Part shown: positions 36,101-44,298 of the stretch, in pieces
How the letters are laid out: every line of letters starts with the position of its first letter
Position numbering within the stretch: the first letter of the stretch is position 1
Origin: Segetibacter sp. 3557_3
GTDB lineage: Bacteria; Bacteroidota; Bacteroidia; Chitinophagales; Chitinophagaceae
Direction: 5' to 3'
NCBI RefSeq assembly: GCF_004354985.1
Contig: NZ_SMSK01000004.1
Coordinates: 371,842 to 435,841, forward strand
Length of the DNA: 64,000 nucleotides
Notes under the pieces: generated by a model
Told to the model about the DNA's origin: nothing
What the model saw: the letters and a program-made list of their open reading frames with translations, nothing else
Databases searched by the model: none
Made by a program: the position numbers and the translations under genes

Positions 36101-36455
36101 ACCGGGTGATGTTACCGATATTCCCGCTGCAACAGCAAATGCCGGTTCGCCCATATACACCTCCTACAACAACTACACGGGCTCCGATGCGGTTTGGGGC
36201 GATGCATCATACCTGAAACTCCGTTCGGCAAATATCTCTTATGCAATCGGCGACAACCTCATACGCAATCTGAAAATGACGAACTGCAGGATATTCGTCG
36301 AGGGTCAGAACCTCGTCACCTGGTCGAAGAACAGGTACATCTTTGATACGGAAACCCAGGTGCAGGGCGGCCCCAGCGGTCTTGGCACCGGAACAGTCGG
36401 GCAGGTATTGCCGCCGCTAAGAACCATTGTTTTTGGTATCAATTGTTCATTCTAA
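33129..36455 (+). CDS. SusC/RagA TonB-linked outer membrane transporter with STN signalling domain
   Basis: 1108 residues. Signal peptide about 1-25 (ends HAQ). An STN domain (about 30-105, VSLTDALKRITRVFGTEFIYD) marks a signalling SusC that talks to FecR. A carboxypeptidase-like domain follows (about 133-210, ITGTVFSNKTEPVSGASIS), then DEVVVIGYGTTTARR, a plug (SVSSITAAEI ... LPGRIAG) and a 22-strand barrel ending in VFGINCSF. It imports a TonB-driven ligand together with SusD. The ligand is not known: no glycosidase or peptidase is in the operon. Confidence 0.96.
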   Translation: MKKLALRIAFLSFCVVTWANMHAQTTSVKSVSLTDALKRITRVFGTEFIYDKQLLQAKTTSYNLENIKGKQVEDVLKAVLYPNDFVFLYIKNNYYTIVPKDRVGAPTPSPAVVRTSAPVALPAAGQQSTVNRITGTVFSNKTEPVSGASISAQHAGTGTTTDNNGQFTILVKPNDVLVISSVGFQAQEVRIGSESTLRINLESQQKHLDEVVVIGYGTTTARRSTGSVSSITAAEIGKQPVGNPLATLPGRIAGTLVAQNNGLPGSAVQLQIRGQGSLSSGTIPLYVIDGVPFTNFNGGSPATDNLNAFGVSGASGGISPFGMINPADIERIDILKDADATSIYGSRGANGVVLITTKRGKAGKTRLDFNVRSGTTRLNRYIPMLGLQEYLALRREAFKNDGITPNANNAPDLLVWDTTKATDWQRRFLGGTGNLAEAQATLSGGDARTRFLFNTSYRRESTIFPGDNADKRFSTRLNVEHTSVNGKFNASFNASYSNANTNLITSDISSVYNLPPNLPLYDTAGKLFWAPGFTNPLSNLIKRYKGTTTNLIGNAVLRYTILPGLNLKSNFGYTTTDLDQNTTNPASSQNPVNNPVSSAVFSFNKAQNWIVEPTLEYITKISEGRFTALAGASWQHNTSKGQFLTGTNYSSEALLGTLSGAGLVTVNYNNIVEYKYNAFFGRLNYDWKGKYIVNATFRRDGSSRFGPNNRFGNFGAIGAAWVFSDEEFLKNSGVLSFGKLRGSYGTTGNDQISNYLYLPLYSSTTIYLNNPAILPVTLPNADIQWETTRKLEAAVDLGFFKNRILFTANYYRNRSSDQISFVSVPLQSGYNSITANLPAVIQNTGLELELSTTNISSKDFKWTTSLNLTFPNNKLVDFPNLASSFYSTSYIIGQPINLTRVYHYLGVDPTNGRATFEDIDKDGSITFANDRVIAPIGTPYYGGLNNSFSYKNLQFDFFFQFNHRFGATNILNTRPGALINQNTSYLNRWMKPGDVTDIPAATANAGSPIYTSYNNYTGSDAVWGDASYLKLRSANISYAIGDNLIRNLKMTNCRIFVEGQNLVTWSKNRYIFDTETQVQGGPSGLGTGTVGQVLPPLRTIVFGINCSF

Positions 36456-36466
36456 AAACCTAGTTT

Positions 36467-37846
36467 ATGTTTTCTTACTATAAAAGATTTTCGATACACT
36501 TATTGTTTTTAGCGTTCGCGGCATGCACGTTTCCGGGATGCAAGAAGTTTCTCGAACTCGGCGCGCCACCTACGCAGACCGTACTGGAAGAGGTTTTTAA
36601 AACCGATGCCACAGCTACGAGTGCGGTGCTCGGCTTATACAGCTCCGGAAGCTCCGGTGTAAATTCACTGGTGCTAAACTTTTCGGTTTATCCTGGTATG
36701 TCGGCCGACGAGGTGCAATTAAATACCTCCAACCTCTTCGCCGACGAGTTTAAAACCAACTCCATTTCAGCTGCCAACAATAACGTGAACATGAATAATA
36801 TCTGGTACCCTGCATACCAGGTTATTAAAAACGCAAACAATGCCATTGCAGGGCTGTCTGCATCAACTACGCTTACTCCTGCAGTGAAAGATCAATTGCT
36901 TGGTGAAGCAAAGTTCATCAGGGCATATGCATACTTCTACCTGGTTAATCTTTATGGCGACGTACCAATGCCGCTTACCGGCGATGTTGATTACCTCCAA
37001 AATGCGCAATTGCCCCGCTCACCTGCAGCCGGGGTTTGGGCACAGGTAATAACCGACTTGAAAGATGCCCAGGCGATGTTGCCGGCTGCATACGCGGGAA
37101 CCTTTAGGGCACGGGTAAATAAGTGGGCCGCTGCGGCTATGCTTGCGAGGGCTTACCTCTACAATAAAGATTATGCAAATGCTGAAGCTATGGCCAGCCA
37201 GGTAATTGGCTCAGGTGTATACAGCCTGCCTGCGCCCACAACAAGTTTCATCAACACCAGTAACGAAATCATCTGGCAGGTTGCCAATACAACCGGGGTA
37301 TCCACCTTTGGGGCGAACTATCTTGCAGCAAGCGGTATCCCAACCTATTATTTGTATGATACGCTTTATAAATCCTTTGAAGCTGCTGATCTGCGCAAAG
37401 CAAACTGGACAGGTATGGTTACCGTCGGTGGCCAGAACTACTATACAATTAACAAGTATAAAGTGCGCGCAGGAACCGGCAATGAATACAACATTGTATT
37501 ACGACTTGCCGAGGTGTACCTGATTCGCGCAGAAGCAAGGGCACAGCAAAACAATCTTTCGGGCGCAAAGGCCGATATCGAAATGGTGAGAACAAGGGCG
37601 GGCCTTGGTGGGCTGCCAGCAACGGTTACACAGCAACAATTGCTGCTTGCTATCGAGCAGGAAAGAAAAGTGGAACTCTTTGGCGAATGGGGGCACCGAT
37701 GGCTCGACCTGAAGCGTACCGACCGTGCAAATGCGGTTATTGGTGGAATTAAAAGTACCACCTGGAACCCAACAGATGTGCTCTACCCCATTCCCGAGCC
37801 CCAGCGGTTGGTGAACCCGAACCTGACCCAAAATCCCGGTTACTAA
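36467..37846 (+). CDS. SusD/RagB nutrient-binding lipoprotein
   Basis: 459 residues. Lipoprotein signal with Cys about 25 (PGC, then KKFLELGAPP). TPR-like helical SusD body with QVIKNANNAIAGL, GEAKFIRAYAYFYLVNLYGDVP, KWAAAAMLARAYLY and the C-terminal ELFGEWGHRWLDLKRT ... LYPIPEPQRLVNPNLTQNPGY. It forms the lid of the SusC transporter on the cell surface. It starts 11 bp after susC. Confidence 0.96.
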   Translation: MFSYYKRFSIHLLFLAFAACTFPGCKKFLELGAPPTQTVLEEVFKTDATATSAVLGLYSSGSSGVNSLVLNFSVYPGMSADEVQLNTSNLFADEFKTNSISAANNNVNMNNIWYPAYQVIKNANNAIAGLSASTTLTPAVKDQLLGEAKFIRAYAYFYLVNLYGDVPMPLTGDVDYLQNAQLPRSPAAGVWAQVITDLKDAQAMLPAAYAGTFRARVNKWAAAAMLARAYLYNKDYANAEAMASQVIGSGVYSLPAPTTSFINTSNEIIWQVANTTGVSTFGANYLAASGIPTYYLYDTLYKSFEAADLRKANWTGMVTVGGQNYYTINKYKVRAGTGNEYNIVLRLAEVYLIRAEARAQQNNLSGAKADIEMVRTRAGLGGLPATVTQQQLLLAIEQERKVELFGEWGHRWLDLKRTDRANAVIGGIKSTTWNPTDVLYPIPEPQRLVNPNLTQNPGY

Positions 37847-37852
37847 CGATAT

Positions 37853-37930
37853 TTCTTTTTTTTGGTGACCGGCATTTGAACAAGGATTTAGCGGCCGTTG
37901 CCACGCTCGCTTGTACTGTGGGTACATCAT
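37853..37930 (+). repeat. Dispersed element, copy 3 (most complete, right after susD)
   Basis: Reads TTTTTTTTGGTGACCGGCA, about 20 bp, then CCGTTGCCACGCTCGCTTGTAC. It starts about 10 bp after the susD stop. The central ACC-GGCA and the GTTGC-CGC-CTC block are the features shared with the other four copies. Confidence 0.75.
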
Positions 37931-37970
37931 TGAGCAACTAACTGCCGCATAAGAAAAGCGCAACCGCCCG

Positions 37971-38115
37971 TGCAGGTGTTGTCACCTGCACACAGATCGC
38001 CCGTGCAGGTGTTGTCACCTGCAGATTGTGATGAACAGGTGTCGTCACCAGTACACAGATGGCCAATGCAGGTGTTGTCACCTGCAAGTCGTGATGCAAC
38101 AGGTGTTGTCACCTC
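37971..38115. repeat. Five-fold palindrome array AGGTGTTGTCACCT
   Basis: The core AGGTGTTGTCACCT (or a close variant) starts at 37974, 38007, 38037, 38070 and 38101, a spacing of 33, 30, 33 and 31 bp. Copies 1, 2 and 4 are the longer perfect palindrome-like TGCAGGTGTTGTCACCTGCA. The spacers alternate in two types: ACACAGAT-N-CC (spacers 1 and 3) and GT(C/G)GTGATG-N-AAC (spacers 2 and 4), so the real unit is about 63 bp used twice. It lies about 95 bp before the thioredoxin gene at 38209. Confidence 0.85.
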
Positions 38116-38208
38116 CACAATTCTAAACCAGGCCAGGATCCCGATGAAAGGGGTCGCTGCAACATAAAACAAGTAATGCTAAACGGTACAACCCTCAATT
38201 AACCAATC

Positions 38209-39330
38209 ATGATGATAAACAGGATTTTTACAGTCGTTCTCTCATTGCTTTCGCTGCAGCTGCACGCGCAGCCCGGGCCAAAACCAAAGCCGGGAACGTT
38301 CGAGCTTACCGGCAAACTGGCTGGCTTAACCAACGAAAAGGTTTACCTGTACCCGATTGAAAGCCCTGCCGCACTCGACTCAACAAACGCAGTTAACGGC
38401 AAGTTCAGGTTTGCTGGTCGGCTCACTCAGCCATTGCTGTGCGTCCTCCGGATCAATGGTACAAGAAGTCAGCGCGGTATATTTCTTGAACCTGGTAAGA
38501 TGATGATCAATGGTCATAAAGACTCACTTCAAAATGCAACGATCAAGGGAAGTCAGTCGAACAATGAATACAGCGAATGGTCAAAAGAGTGGACCAGGAT
38601 CGCATCGCAGGCCGGGCCGATGTACAAAAGACTTGACTCAGCAACTAACCAGGGGAAAGTAAAAGAACCTGAAAGCGAAAGGAAGATCTTCGAGGACGGA
38701 ATGCAATCATTAAATGACCAGACGACAAAAGCAGTCGAGGCTTTCATCAAAAAATACCCACAATCACCGGTGGGCCCGTTTATTATTTACGACCGGTACA
38801 TCAGTTATCCAAACCCCGAGTTGGCAAGGTCGATGTTTAGCATGCTGGGCGACAAGGCAAAGAACAGCAACTACGGAAAAAAGATCACCGAATACCAACG
38901 TATAGCTGCCAAAACCGGCATAGGTGCAAGTCCCGACTTTACCGTTGCAGATACTTCGGGTAAACTATTCAAACTTTCTGCGCTCCGGGGCAAGTACGTG
39001 TTGGTGGATTTTTGGGCGAGTTGGTGTGTGCCCTGCCGTAAAGAGAATCCTAACGTAGTTAAGGCATACCAGGCCTTTCACGATAAAGGCTTCGAAATTG
39101 TTGGCGTTTCGCTCGACACCAAAAAAGATGCATGGAAGAAAGCGATTGAAATGGATAGTCTGAAATGGAATCATGTCAGCGACCTAAAAGGCTGGGAAAG
39201 TGGCATTGTAAAAGAGTTTGGCATTACCGTAGTGCCCACCAGCTTTTTGGTCGGCCCGGATGGTAAGGTAATGGCAAATAACCTGCGGGCAGAAGCGCTG
39301 CACAAGAAGCTCGGCGAGTTATTAAATTAG
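38209..39330 (+). CDS. TlpA-like thioredoxin with N-terminal DUF4369 domain
   Basis: 373 residues, signal peptide about 1-21. Residues about 28-120 form the DUF4369 beta-domain (GTFELTGKLAGLTNEKVYLY), a helical linker follows, and residues about 238-373 are a thioredoxin fold with the active site CVPC at 273-276 (FWASWCVPCRK) and the cis-Pro in VVPTSFLV. It acts in the periplasm as a thiol-disulfide reductase, probably recharged by DsbD below. It follows susD by 362 bp, with the palindrome array in between. Confidence 0.93.
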   Translation: MMINRIFTVVLSLLSLQLHAQPGPKPKPGTFELTGKLAGLTNEKVYLYPIESPAALDSTNAVNGKFRFAGRLTQPLLCVLRINGTRSQRGIFLEPGKMMINGHKDSLQNATIKGSQSNNEYSEWSKEWTRIASQAGPMYKRLDSATNQGKVKEPESERKIFEDGMQSLNDQTTKAVEAFIKKYPQSPVGPFIIYDRYISYPNPELARSMFSMLGDKAKNSNYGKKITEYQRIAAKTGIGASPDFTVADTSGKLFKLSALRGKYVLVDFWASWCVPCRKENPNVVKAYQAFHDKGFEIVGVSLDTKKDAWKKAIEMDSLKWNHVSDLKGWESGIVKEFGITVVPTSFLVGPDGKVMANNLRAEALHKKLGELLN

Positions 39331-39331
39331 T

Positions 39332-39377
39332 CACAATACCCAATACCTAAATACCCAATACCTCATTACCCAAATTA
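39332..39377 (+). repeat. AATACCC-type array before the second TlpA gene
   Basis: CACAATACCCAATACC and similar units fill the gap between the two TlpA genes. The array begins within 2 bp of one stop codon and ends 8 bp before the next start, reading toward that start. Confidence 0.85.
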
Positions 39378-39384
39378 ATTCTAC

Positions 39385-40869
39385 ATGATGAACAATATTA
39401 AGCGGCTACTAGCTCTTAGTTGTGTGGGCATAGTATCGCTCGCGGCAAATGCCCAGGATACCATTAAGGTTAAACCAAATGCTGACACCACCATTCAGTA
39501 CTTCAGCAGGTTAGCAGCCTCAACCGCGCAGGATAAAGAACTACTAAAATCGAAATTGTACGCTTTGTTAAAGAGCGACAAAGAACAGGATTGGCTTCTT
39601 GCCCAACGTTTTTTATACCAGCTAAAAAACACCGCTAGTTCCGACTCGGTTCTAAAAGCCATTGAGTTGAGATTTCCTGAAGGAACAGTCGTTCGTAACA
39701 AAGAGGTGGACGTTGTTTACAATACCGAAGGTGCTGAGAAAAAGGAGCAGGCTTTCAGGAAGTGGATAGCGAAATATCCTCCGGAAAAATATGGCCCGGA
39801 TCGCATCCAATATGATTATGCGCGCAATTCAGTTGCAAGAGCCTATGCGAGCGAAGGCAAGTTGAAAAAGGCACTCGAATACACCAATCAAATTGAAACA
39901 GGGGTATGGAAAGGAGAGGGGTTTGCGGGAACCGCGGAAGTTTTATTAAAGAAAAACATACACCTCGACCAGGCGGCTGTTTTGCTTAAAAAGGCGATTG
40001 ACAACGCTAACCTGTACATGACGACGCGCAAAGATGAGCCCGGGGCTTCATTTGCTGCTACAGGCTACCTCGGTTATCACGTTCTGTATGCAGAAGCTTT
40101 ATACAAACAACGGAAATATGCTGAGGCACTTCCTTATGTTAAGAAGGCGCACGACGAATACAAAGGGGTCCGGGGACATGTAAACGGAACGTATGCAAAG
40201 ATTCTGGTGGCACTGAACAAAAATGAAGAAGCGTTTAAAATTCTCGACGAGGCAGTTCGGTCCGGGCAGGCGACGGAGGAAATGAAAAAAGACATCAAAG
40301 TATTGTATGCGAAAGTAAACGGCAACGACGGTTACGATGCCTACATGGCAGGCGTTAACAAAGAGCTTATTGCCAAAATGCTGAAAGAGTTGCCTAAGCA
40401 GATGATCAATGTTCCTGCGCCCCAGTTCACGCTAAACGACATGGATGGCAACAGGGTGTCCCTTGCTGATCTGAAAGGAAAAGTGGTGCTCGTTGACTTC
40501 TGGGCGACATGGTGTGGACCGTGCAAAGCCTCGTTTCCCGCAATGCAAACCGCTGTAAACAAGTACAAAAATGACCCTGACGTAAAATTTTTGTTTATAC
40601 ATACCTGGGAGAGAAATGACTCGACCCCTACCGAAAACGCCAGGAAGTACATCAACGAAATGAATTATCCCTTCCTGGTACTTATGGACCTGCAGGATAA
40701 AGAGAGCGGTCTGAACAAAGTGATCGACGCTTATAAGGTCAGCGGGATACCGACAAAATTTGTGATAGACAAAAACGGTAACATACGTTTTAAATTAACT
40801 GGTTTCAGCGGCGGAAATGATTTTGCAGTTGAAGAAGTATCAGCGATGATCGAACTGGCGAGGTCTTAG
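39385..40869 (+). CDS. TlpA-like thioredoxin with long helical N-terminal part
   Basis: 494 residues, signal peptide about 1-24. Residues about 30-340 are helical and TPR-like (AYASEGKLKKALEYTNQIE, YAEALPYVKKAHDEYKG). Residues about 350-494 are a TlpA thioredoxin: APQFTLNDMDG, active site CGPC at 377-380 and cis-Pro in VSGIPTKFVID. A second envelope thiol reductase in the operon. The helical part may hold its protein client. Confidence 0.92.
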   Translation: MMNNIKRLLALSCVGIVSLAANAQDTIKVKPNADTTIQYFSRLAASTAQDKELLKSKLYALLKSDKEQDWLLAQRFLYQLKNTASSDSVLKAIELRFPEGTVVRNKEVDVVYNTEGAEKKEQAFRKWIAKYPPEKYGPDRIQYDYARNSVARAYASEGKLKKALEYTNQIETGVWKGEGFAGTAEVLLKKNIHLDQAAVLLKKAIDNANLYMTTRKDEPGASFAATGYLGYHVLYAEALYKQRKYAEALPYVKKAHDEYKGVRGHVNGTYAKILVALNKNEEAFKILDEAVRSGQATEEMKKDIKVLYAKVNGNDGYDAYMAGVNKELIAKMLKELPKQMINVPAPQFTLNDMDGNRVSLADLKGKVVLVDFWATWCGPCKASFPAMQTAVNKYKNDPDVKFLFIHTWERNDSTPTENARKYINEMNYPFLVLMDLQDKESGLNKVIDAYKVSGIPTKFVIDKNGNIRFKLTGFSGGNDFAVEEVSAMIELARS

Positions 40870-40928
40870 GGTTTTGCTAAATCTCTGCAATGCAACCCGT
40901 AAACAGGGCTCATTACCTTTCATTGCGC

Positions 40929-40936
40929 TAAATTTG
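40929..40936 (+). promoter_or_regulatory. -7-type element TAAATTTG upstream of the DsbD genes
   Basis: Matches TAnnTTTG exactly and lies 123 bp before the start at 41059. A -33 TTTG is not clear. A 7-bp hairpin (GGCCTTT 40965-40971 / AAAGGCC 40987-40993) falls in the resulting leader. This suggests the DsbD pair has its own promoter besides the susCD one. Confidence 0.45.
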
Positions 40937-41058
40937 GCCGTCATTTCGATACGGGAGGGTATAGGGCCTTTTCGCCAACCTCCCACAAAGGCCTTGCTGC
41001 CATTGTAGTTAGGGCAATTTTGGTTTCCATAGGTTTAACAATCTTAATCGCATTTGCA

Positions 41059-41511
41059 ATGAAAAAAATCTTCCTATTTATTCTTACTGTAATCATTACC
41101 ACCGCATCATTCTCACAGGTGCAAAACCCCGTAAAGTGGAACTATACCGCTAAAAAAATTAATCCTACAACATACGAAATCTACCTCACCGCAAATGTTT
41201 CCGGTAACTGGCACCTGTATTCACAGTTCACACCAGACGGTGGTCCGGTCCCCACTGCAATCACCTTTGCAAAAAATCCATTGGTTACCCTGCAGGGCAA
41301 AGCCAAAGAGGTGGGTAAACTTCAACAAAAACATGAGCCGCTTTTTGGAGTTGATGTAAAGCAATTTGGTGGTACTGTAAATTTTGTTCAAACGGTGAAA
41401 CTTAAGAGCCCGGTAAAAACAAACATCGCCGGATCAGTTGAATATATGGTATGCGACGATACCCAGTGTCTGCCACCGGCAACACAAAAATTTTCTATCG
41501 CGCTTAAGTAA
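41059..41511 (+). CDS. DsbD N-terminal-domain-like periplasmic protein
   Basis: 150 residues from ATG 41059, giving signal peptide MKKIFLFILTVIITTASFS; a longer frame from GTG/ATG 41020 lacks this. The rest matches the disulfide-corrector beta-domain of DsbD (VKWNYTAKKINPTTYEIYLTANVSGNWHLYSQ, then VEYMVCDDTQCLPP). The two Cys in VCDDTQCLPP (about 133 and 138) are the expected thiol pair that hands electrons from the DsbD membrane part to partners. It lies 14 bp before dsbD. Confidence 0.88.
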   Translation: MKKIFLFILTVIITTASFSQVQNPVKWNYTAKKINPTTYEIYLTANVSGNWHLYSQFTPDGGPVPTAITFAKNPLVTLQGKAKEVGKLQQKHEPLFGVDVKQFGGTVNFVQTVKLKSPVKTNIAGSVEYMVCDDTQCLPPATQKFSIALK

Positions 41512-41525
41512 TTTAATATTGCCTG

Positions 41526-43547
41526 ATGGCTCATCTATTTCGTGCTTTTCTTGTCCTTTTTCTTACATCGGTTTTTTTAAGCGTTTCAGCCCAGGACTCT
41601 TTACCAGTTACATTCGGATTGAGTACCGAACGGATAAATTCCAATGAAGTTGTACTTCGGCTAAAAGCTAAGGTGCCCCCAGGGGTAAAAGTGTATGCGA
41701 TCCAACGATCAGCCGACGAGCCGCTTTTTTCAACCCTGACCTTTGATACCAGCTTTGCCCGGTACCTGCAGGATACTGTGGATGAAAAGGGAAAAGTTCG
41801 GACGGAAAACGATGCTGCACTCGGTGCAACGGTTCGGTACATAAGCGATAGTATTATATGGCAGCAAAGAGCCTCCATTCCGGCTACGGACAGCGTGGTA
41901 CTCAAAGGGCTGGTTACCCTGGCCTATAAACAAGGTGAATCATACCTCTCGGGGGAGCAGGCCATCCGGTTTTATGTTCCGCGCGAAGAACGGGTATCCG
42001 CTTCACCCCAGGGAGCCGTTGAAGGCATCACCGGCAACAGGTCGTTGTGGTGGATATTCGCAACCGCGTTTGCAGGCGGACTGTTAGCGCTGCTGACCCC
42101 TTGCGTGTATTCGATGATCCCGATCACCGTTAGCTTCTTTACAAAACGGAGCAAAAACCGGAAAGAAGGACTTAGAAACGCGGTTTATTATTCGACCTCC
42201 ATCATCATCATATTTACCCTTCTCGGATTTCTCATTACCCTCATATTCGGTCCGGCAGCCCTGAATAATCTTGCAACAAACTGGATTGCCAACCTGGTGT
42301 TTTTCATTTTATTCCTTGTATTTGGTATTTCATTTTTAGGTGCATTCGACATTTCGCTTCCATCATCCTGGAGCACAAAGGTTGATACCAAAGCCGGGAT
42401 GGGCAGTTTTGCAGGGATCTTTTTTATGGCGCTAACGCTTGTGCTGGTGTCGTTTTCCTGTACTGGTCCCATCATTGGTAACCTGCTGGTGCTTGCAGCC
42501 AAAGGCAGTTACTATGGCCCGCTTGTAGGCATGTTCGGATTTTCACTTGCACTGGCAATGCCTTTTGCCTTATTCGCGTTTTTCCCAAGTAAGCTCAATA
42601 TCCTTGGCAGGGCAGGTGGATGGTTAAATGCGGTGAAGGTTACCCTTGGCTTTCTTGAGCTCGCACTTGCACTTAAGTTTTTATCCAATGCCGACCTTGC
42701 AAAAGGCTGGCGGATACTTGACCGGGAAATATTTATCGCGTTATGGATCGTGATCTTTGGATTACTGGGGATGTATCTCCTGGGTAAGATCAGGTTTAGT
42801 CATGATGATGAACTGCCTAAAAACGACTACGGCTTGCAACACCTCAGCGTAACCAGGTTGTTTTTTGCAATGGCTGCCCTTTTCTTTGCCGTTTACCTTG
42901 TACCCGGGATGTGGGGTGCACCGTTGAAGGGGATCAGTGCATTTGTACCTCCCATGGGAACCCAGGACTTTACCGGTGCAGCAGCCATTAGCCGCGGTGG
43001 AGGTGCGCATAGCGACGCTACTGCAGAGACCGGCGGTTTGCCAGCTCCAGTTAAATACTACGACCGGATGAAGATCTACGAGCCGGAAGTGGTAACCAAA
43101 TATGGTATGATTACCTACTTCGATTACGACGAAGCACTTGCCGTTGCGCGTAAGGTGAAAAAGCCGCTGATGCTCGACTTTACGGGCATCAACTGTGTAA
43201 ACTGTCGTAAGATGGAGGGCCAGGTTTGGAGTGATCCCAGGGTTATGCAGCGACTAAAAGAGAATTTTGTGATCGTATCGTTATACGTGGACGTACAGGA
43301 GATCGATCTTCAGACGGCTGAAGTGTACTTTTCAAAAGCGCTGAACAAACAGGTGGAAACGCTGGGTGATAAACACGCGGACTTCCAGGTGACCAGGTTC
43401 GGCGCTAATACACAGCCATACTACTTCTTTTTAGACAGTAAAGAAAATCGGCTTGCTCCGGAAGGTTATGGCTACGACGCCAATATTGACCAGTTCATCA
43501 AGTTGCTCGATGGGGTAAGTGCAGCTTACAATAAGTCGGACAGCTAA
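41526..43547 (+). CDS. dsbD: DsbD protein-disulfide reductase (membrane and C-terminal thioredoxin parts)
   Basis: 673 residues. Signal peptide about 1-23, a beta N-domain (about 25-150), then eight hydrophobic helices (about 175-470) with the two redox Cys of the membrane domain: LTPCVYSMIP (C193) and SFSCTGPIIGN (C312). The C-terminal thioredoxin-like domain has CVNC at 557-560 (FTGINCVNCRKME). DsbD moves electrons from cytosolic thioredoxin to periplasmic proteins such as the TlpA homologues above. The N-domain here lacks an obvious Cys pair, and the separate protein upstream may supply it. Confidence 0.93.
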   Translation: MAHLFRAFLVLFLTSVFLSVSAQDSLPVTFGLSTERINSNEVVLRLKAKVPPGVKVYAIQRSADEPLFSTLTFDTSFARYLQDTVDEKGKVRTENDAALGATVRYISDSIIWQQRASIPATDSVVLKGLVTLAYKQGESYLSGEQAIRFYVPREERVSASPQGAVEGITGNRSLWWIFATAFAGGLLALLTPCVYSMIPITVSFFTKRSKNRKEGLRNAVYYSTSIIIIFTLLGFLITLIFGPAALNNLATNWIANLVFFILFLVFGISFLGAFDISLPSSWSTKVDTKAGMGSFAGIFFMALTLVLVSFSCTGPIIGNLLVLAAKGSYYGPLVGMFGFSLALAMPFALFAFFPSKLNILGRAGGWLNAVKVTLGFLELALALKFLSNADLAKGWRILDREIFIALWIVIFGLLGMYLLGKIRFSHDDELPKNDYGLQHLSVTRLFFAMAALFFAVYLVPGMWGAPLKGISAFVPPMGTQDFTGAAAISRGGGAHSDATAETGGLPAPVKYYDRMKIYEPEVVTKYGMITYFDYDEALAVARKVKKPLMLDFTGINCVNCRKMEGQVWSDPRVMQRLKENFVIVSLYVDVQEIDLQTAEVYFSKALNKQVETLGDKHADFQVTRFGANTQPYYFFLDSKENRLAPEGYGYDANIDQFIKLLDGVSAAYNKSDS

Positions 43548-43664
43548 CTGCAAACGAGTCAACGAACATTTTTTCAATCTCAGCTTCAAAGTGAAGGGAG
43601 GGTCGAAATTTCCTTGTTGATGGAGCAATTCATAACAGGGCACTCTACTAAGCTCCGTAAGGAT

Positions 43665-43745
43665 ATGTAAGTACAAGAGTGCGACGCAAGGATGTGCAAT
43701 AGCAGTCCGGATGCCGGGTCCATAAAAACGATTGCCGGAAGAATG
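43665..43745 (-). repeat. Dispersed element, copy 4 (GTCGCACTC form)
   Basis: On the minus strand: TTTTTATGGACCCGGCA, about 20 bp, CTTGCGTCGCACTCTTGTAC. It lies about 120 bp after the dsbD stop. The left and right blocks and their spacing match copies 3 and 5. Confidence 0.7.
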
Positions 43746-43823
43746 CAACGTGTATATGCAAGATGTAATTGAATTACATCTGTTATGAAACTGGCCAGTA
43801 AACAATTCAACTTATCTACTACC

Positions 43824-43880
43824 GACTCAATACCAAATCCCCAATACCTCAATACCCAATCTCTCAACTCCCAATTGTAA
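43824..43880 (+). repeat. AATACCC-type array overlapping the receiver gene's stop codon
   Basis: CTCAATACC-AAATCCCCAATACC-type units run into the 3' end of the minus-strand gene. The array's last unit (CTCAACTCCCAATTG) encodes the last residues TIGS and supplies the TGA stop of that gene on the other strand. It reads toward the gene like the others. Confidence 0.75.
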
Positions 43881-44298
43881 ACCGGTTTTTCAACTCTCCG
43901 CGGCAAATGTCGTCAACCAGTTCAGCAAGCTGGCGAAGGCTGCCAAATTTAACGGTATAGTAATCCGCGCCATTGTTCAGGCAGTATTGAATGTCTTTGT
44001 GTGTACTGGAGATAGAGAAGATCATCAGCTTCGTGCTGTTAAATCGTTGGTCCGCCCTGATCATTTGCAGGCATTCTTTTCCACTGGTGCCGGGCATATT
44101 CAAATCGATCAGAATTAGGTCGGGAACCTTGATGACCTGTAGCAATTTCATTAACTGATCACCATCTGCTACAACCTGCAGTTCCAGCGCAGCACAGGCT
44201 TTTTGAACCGCATCCCTGAAGACCAGCACATCATCCTCATCATCGTCGGCGAGCACAACATTTTTGATGGTTGGGGACAATTTAAAGGTTTGAGACAT
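43864..44298 (-). CDS. Single-domain response regulator (receiver only)
   Basis: 144 residues from ATG 44298 (MSQTFKLSP); a longer start at 44325 is possible. Receiver features: acidic cluster DDDEDD near 20-25, phospho-acceptor Asp in LILIDLNMPGTSG (about 64), Ser in IFSISS and Lys in YTVKFGS. The motif order fits the LytR/CheY-like response regulators that act with hybrid kinases (DDDEDDxxxF start). No output domain. Its final residues and stop fall inside a repeat array. Confidence 0.9.
   Translation of the reverse strand: MSQTFKLSPTIKNVVLADDDEDDVLVFRDAVQKACAALELQVVADGDQLMKLLQVIKVPDLILIDLNMPGTSGKECLQMIRADQRFNSTKLMIFSISSTHKDIQYCLNNGADYYTVKFGSLRQLAELVDDICRGELKNRFTIGS

Noticed and set aside
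37971..38115. A short CRISPR array.
   Set aside because: Spacers are about 16 bp and themselves repeat in an alternating way, so this is not a CRISPR array; no cas genes are in the window.
37927..38172. Minus-strand frame with repeated GDNTCTG/TGDLC units.
   Set aside because: It is the palindrome array read as protein; the apparent Cys repeats come from the DNA repeat.
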